From contig JAFMVD010000053.1 of the NCBI GenBank assembly GCA_025499625.1, positions 1 through 42,746 on the forward strand: DNA of 42,746 nt. Reading direction: 5' to 3'. A program made the translations under genes and the position numbers. Below, one piece after another: positions 41,080 to 42,746 of this stretch. How positions within the stretch are numbered: the first letter of the stretch is position 1; each line of letters opens with the position of its first letter. A model generated the notes under the pieces. That model ran no database searches, was not told where the DNA came from, and saw nothing but the letters and a program-made list of their open reading frames with translations. The stretch comes from Carboxylicivirga fragile (lineage in GTDB: Bacteria; Bacteroidota; Bacteroidia; Bacteroidales; Marinilabiliaceae).

Positions 41080-41085
41080 AATTAT

Positions 41086-42624
41086 TTATTTAATAATCAA
41101 TTGCTCTTTAACAACCTTATTTTTATAAATTAAATGTACATAGTAAATGCCTGGTTTAAGTCTTGAGACATCAATTTGGGCTTTCTTGCTTTTAATTTTT
41201 TGTTTTTTCACTAAGCCATTGCGTTCGCTCCATATTTGAACTTCATATGGCTCAACTTGTGCAGGCTCATTTGTATTGGCAGCCATGGAAGAAAAAGAAT
41301 TTTCACTAACAGGCTCAACTACGGAAATATTTATTGTTTCATAAGCCGGGTTCGGGTATATTTCCATACTTAGCGGAAAACCGCCTCCACTTGTTCCGGT
41401 AAGGGTATTTAACAAATAGTCTTCGCCGCATTGGTTGGTAGCTATGGCCATAGCGCCAATAAAACCTGATGCACTTGCCATTATTGTGCATGTATTGCCG
41501 TTATCTACATAATAGGCCGATGCGGGTGTAACATCCCAACTGATTGACGTATTTATATCATAACTATATGCTTCAAATGTGACCACTGTTCCTGCAGGGA
41601 CCCTTAATACTTGACCTGAAAGACTTTCATTTCCGTTCTCATCGTAAGTGAAAATCTCGGGTTTACCTACCCAAACTCTTTTAGGTTTTAAATCTGCACT
41701 TGTTGAATAACTATCTGTTATTGTAGCATTGATAGTTGAGTTCCCCAATATTTGACCAGCTTTGAATGTACAAGGATTAGAGCCCTGAGCTGAAACTCTT
41801 GTATGTACCGAACTCCATGTAATGGAATAGCCTGGTAAAAGGTTACCAATTGAGTAGGCGTAATTTCCTGAGCATAATAAAGAGCTTCCTGTAATTATAG
41901 GTAATTTAGTAGTTGTTACCGAAGCTTTGTCACTTACATCGGACGAACCTGCACTGTTTTGGGCTATCACGTACAAATCATATGGTTCTTCAGGCTTCAA
42001 ACCTGGAATAGTAAACGATGTTGTTCTAATATTACTGCCAACGGTGGTTGTTGTACCATTATAACGCTTATTAACTTTATAACTTGTTGCACCTCCTGCA
42101 GCATTCCACGAAAGTTTAGCACTTGTATAAGTAATATTAGAAAAGCTTAAACCACTTACCTTGGCTGGTGGTGTTGATATGGTTTTGGATGAACTTTCTG
42201 AGTTTCCTGCTATATCAACAGCCGTTACACTTAGCGTATATGAAGTGTTAGGAGATGCACTAAAACTATAATTTTTCCAATCAGTTGCAGCCATTGTCTT
42301 AGACTTAGTAGAACCGCCCGGTGCCTTCAGTTTTAGCACATAGCTTTTAATACCTGAAATACCGGCAGTATTATTATTGGTGGTGTATGTATTCGACATG
42401 TAATCCCAGCTTTCCCAGTTCGTCACAACAATAGACTTGCTGGTAGAATAGTGCGAAAAGCTTGGTTTATTAGGCTTGGAACTATCAATAATAATATTCT
42501 GCGTTCGACCGCTAAATGATGTCTCCCGGTTATCTTCATCTTTGGCAACAAAATCTAATAGGAGCGTATATTGCCCCTCTGTGGCGTATGAAGGAACTTT
42601 TATGGTATACTGAAAGGTAGCTGT
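41086..42624 (-). pseudogene. T9SS surface protein with FN3 domain, 3' part after a frameshift
   Basis: This frame is open from 42624 to the stop at 41086. The part from GTG 42426 gives 446 residues, but clearly protein-like sequence continues upstream (VPSYATEGQYTLLLDFVAKD; NRETSFSGRTQNIII) to the frame's stop at 42625-42627. A fibronectin type III domain lies at about residues 85-172 of the 446 (PPAKVSGLSF to ASVTT), then Ig-like segments, and a T9SS type A sorting domain at the end (IYPNPAYETINISV; RLKPGIYYVHLIYKNKVVKEQLIIK). Upstream, the coding continues in another frame (42600-42746). It should be a secreted, surface-attached or released protein if the frameshift is a sequencing error. 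Confidence 0.8.
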
Positions 42625-42746
42625 TTACTCGGTTGAACAGCTATATTTTCTGTTGAAAAGCTCATCCAATCCTTAATGGTTCCCATAGTCCATTTATCAA
42701 TTGAAACCGTATAAGTATCCGTGCGCTTATTTTTCACCTTTACCTC
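42600..42746 (-). pseudogene. T9SS surface protein, 5' part before the frameshift (partial)
   Basis: The minus strand is open from the window edge and reads EVKVKNKRTDTYTVSI, then WTMGTIKDWMSFSTEN and IAVQPSKQLPFSIP before a TAA at 42600-42602. Restoring one A in the GTAAAC run (minus strand; plus strand GTTTAC near 42623-42628) would give …QPSKTATFQYTIKVPSY, joining smoothly to the downstream frame. This is therefore the same gene. Its start lies beyond the window. Confidence 0.7.

Overview
The window looks like chromosome of a low-GC member of the Bacteroidota, probably class Bacteroidia (a Marinilabiliales-like marine or anaerobic-niche relative is my guess, not proven). The evidence is: many starts preceded by the Bacteroidota -7 box TAnnTTTG instead of a Shine-Dalgarno site; two surface proteins with type IX secretion (T9SS) C-terminal sorting domains, one with SprB repeats; DUF4136, DUF4377/META and Wza/Wzc proteins of Bacteroidota type; a menaquinone operon; and a cysteate synthase, the entry enzyme for sulfonolipids in this phylum. 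No tRNA, rRNA, CRISPR array, prophage or intact transposase was seen.

Layout. 1-5.4 kb: tail of an unknown gene, a Fic AMPylator, gnd and a WecA/TagO-like initiating sugar-phosphate transferase, separated by long repeat-rich spacers. 5.4-9.6 kb: a Wza-like export lipoprotein and Wzc-like tyrosine kinase operon with a strong terminator, then a DUF4377-META lipoprotein. 9.8-13.5 kb: menF-menD-menB operon with overlapping genes. 13.6-16.4 kb: a 934-residue SprB-repeat T9SS adhesin-like protein. 16.5-22.4 kb: an S9 peptidase, a creatininase-family amidohydrolase, a lipoprotein nuclease-fold protein, an NA37 nucleoid-associated protein and a small unknown protein. 22.4-28.8 kb: a cytoplasmic GH13 amylase, a large HEXXH/beta-propeller/barrel surface protein and a membrane metallophosphoesterase. 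28.8-31.1 kb: a VOC protein, then the trhA-like/SMR/patatin operon. 31.2-33.3 kb: an unusual fusion of an SLC1-type symporter to a periplasmic amino-acid-binding domain. 33.5-38.7 kb: two envelope proteins, an SRAP protein, a GNAT-fold/PAP2 lipid-type gene pair, and a CvfB-like S1 protein. 38.7-42.7 kb: a PhnA-like protein, a small proline-rich ORF with its own terminator, cysteate synthase, and a T9SS protein with FN3 domain that is broken by a -1 frameshift and runs off the window.

Most genes are ordinary housekeeping or envelope genes in short operons. The parts most worth a second look are the symporter/binding-protein fusion (its NMDGT cation motif is lost), the cysteate synthase together with the GNAT/AUR1-like pair (amino-lipid biosynthesis), the metalloprotease-propeller-barrel protein, the duplicated domain that brackets the SprB repeats, the 46-codon proline-rich ORF, and several families of non-coding repeats: a palindromic REP-like composite near wza, a 168-bp MITE-like element with 20-bp terminal inverted repeats, a 40-bp element found after three minus-strand genes, and a CCTAACA tandem array.
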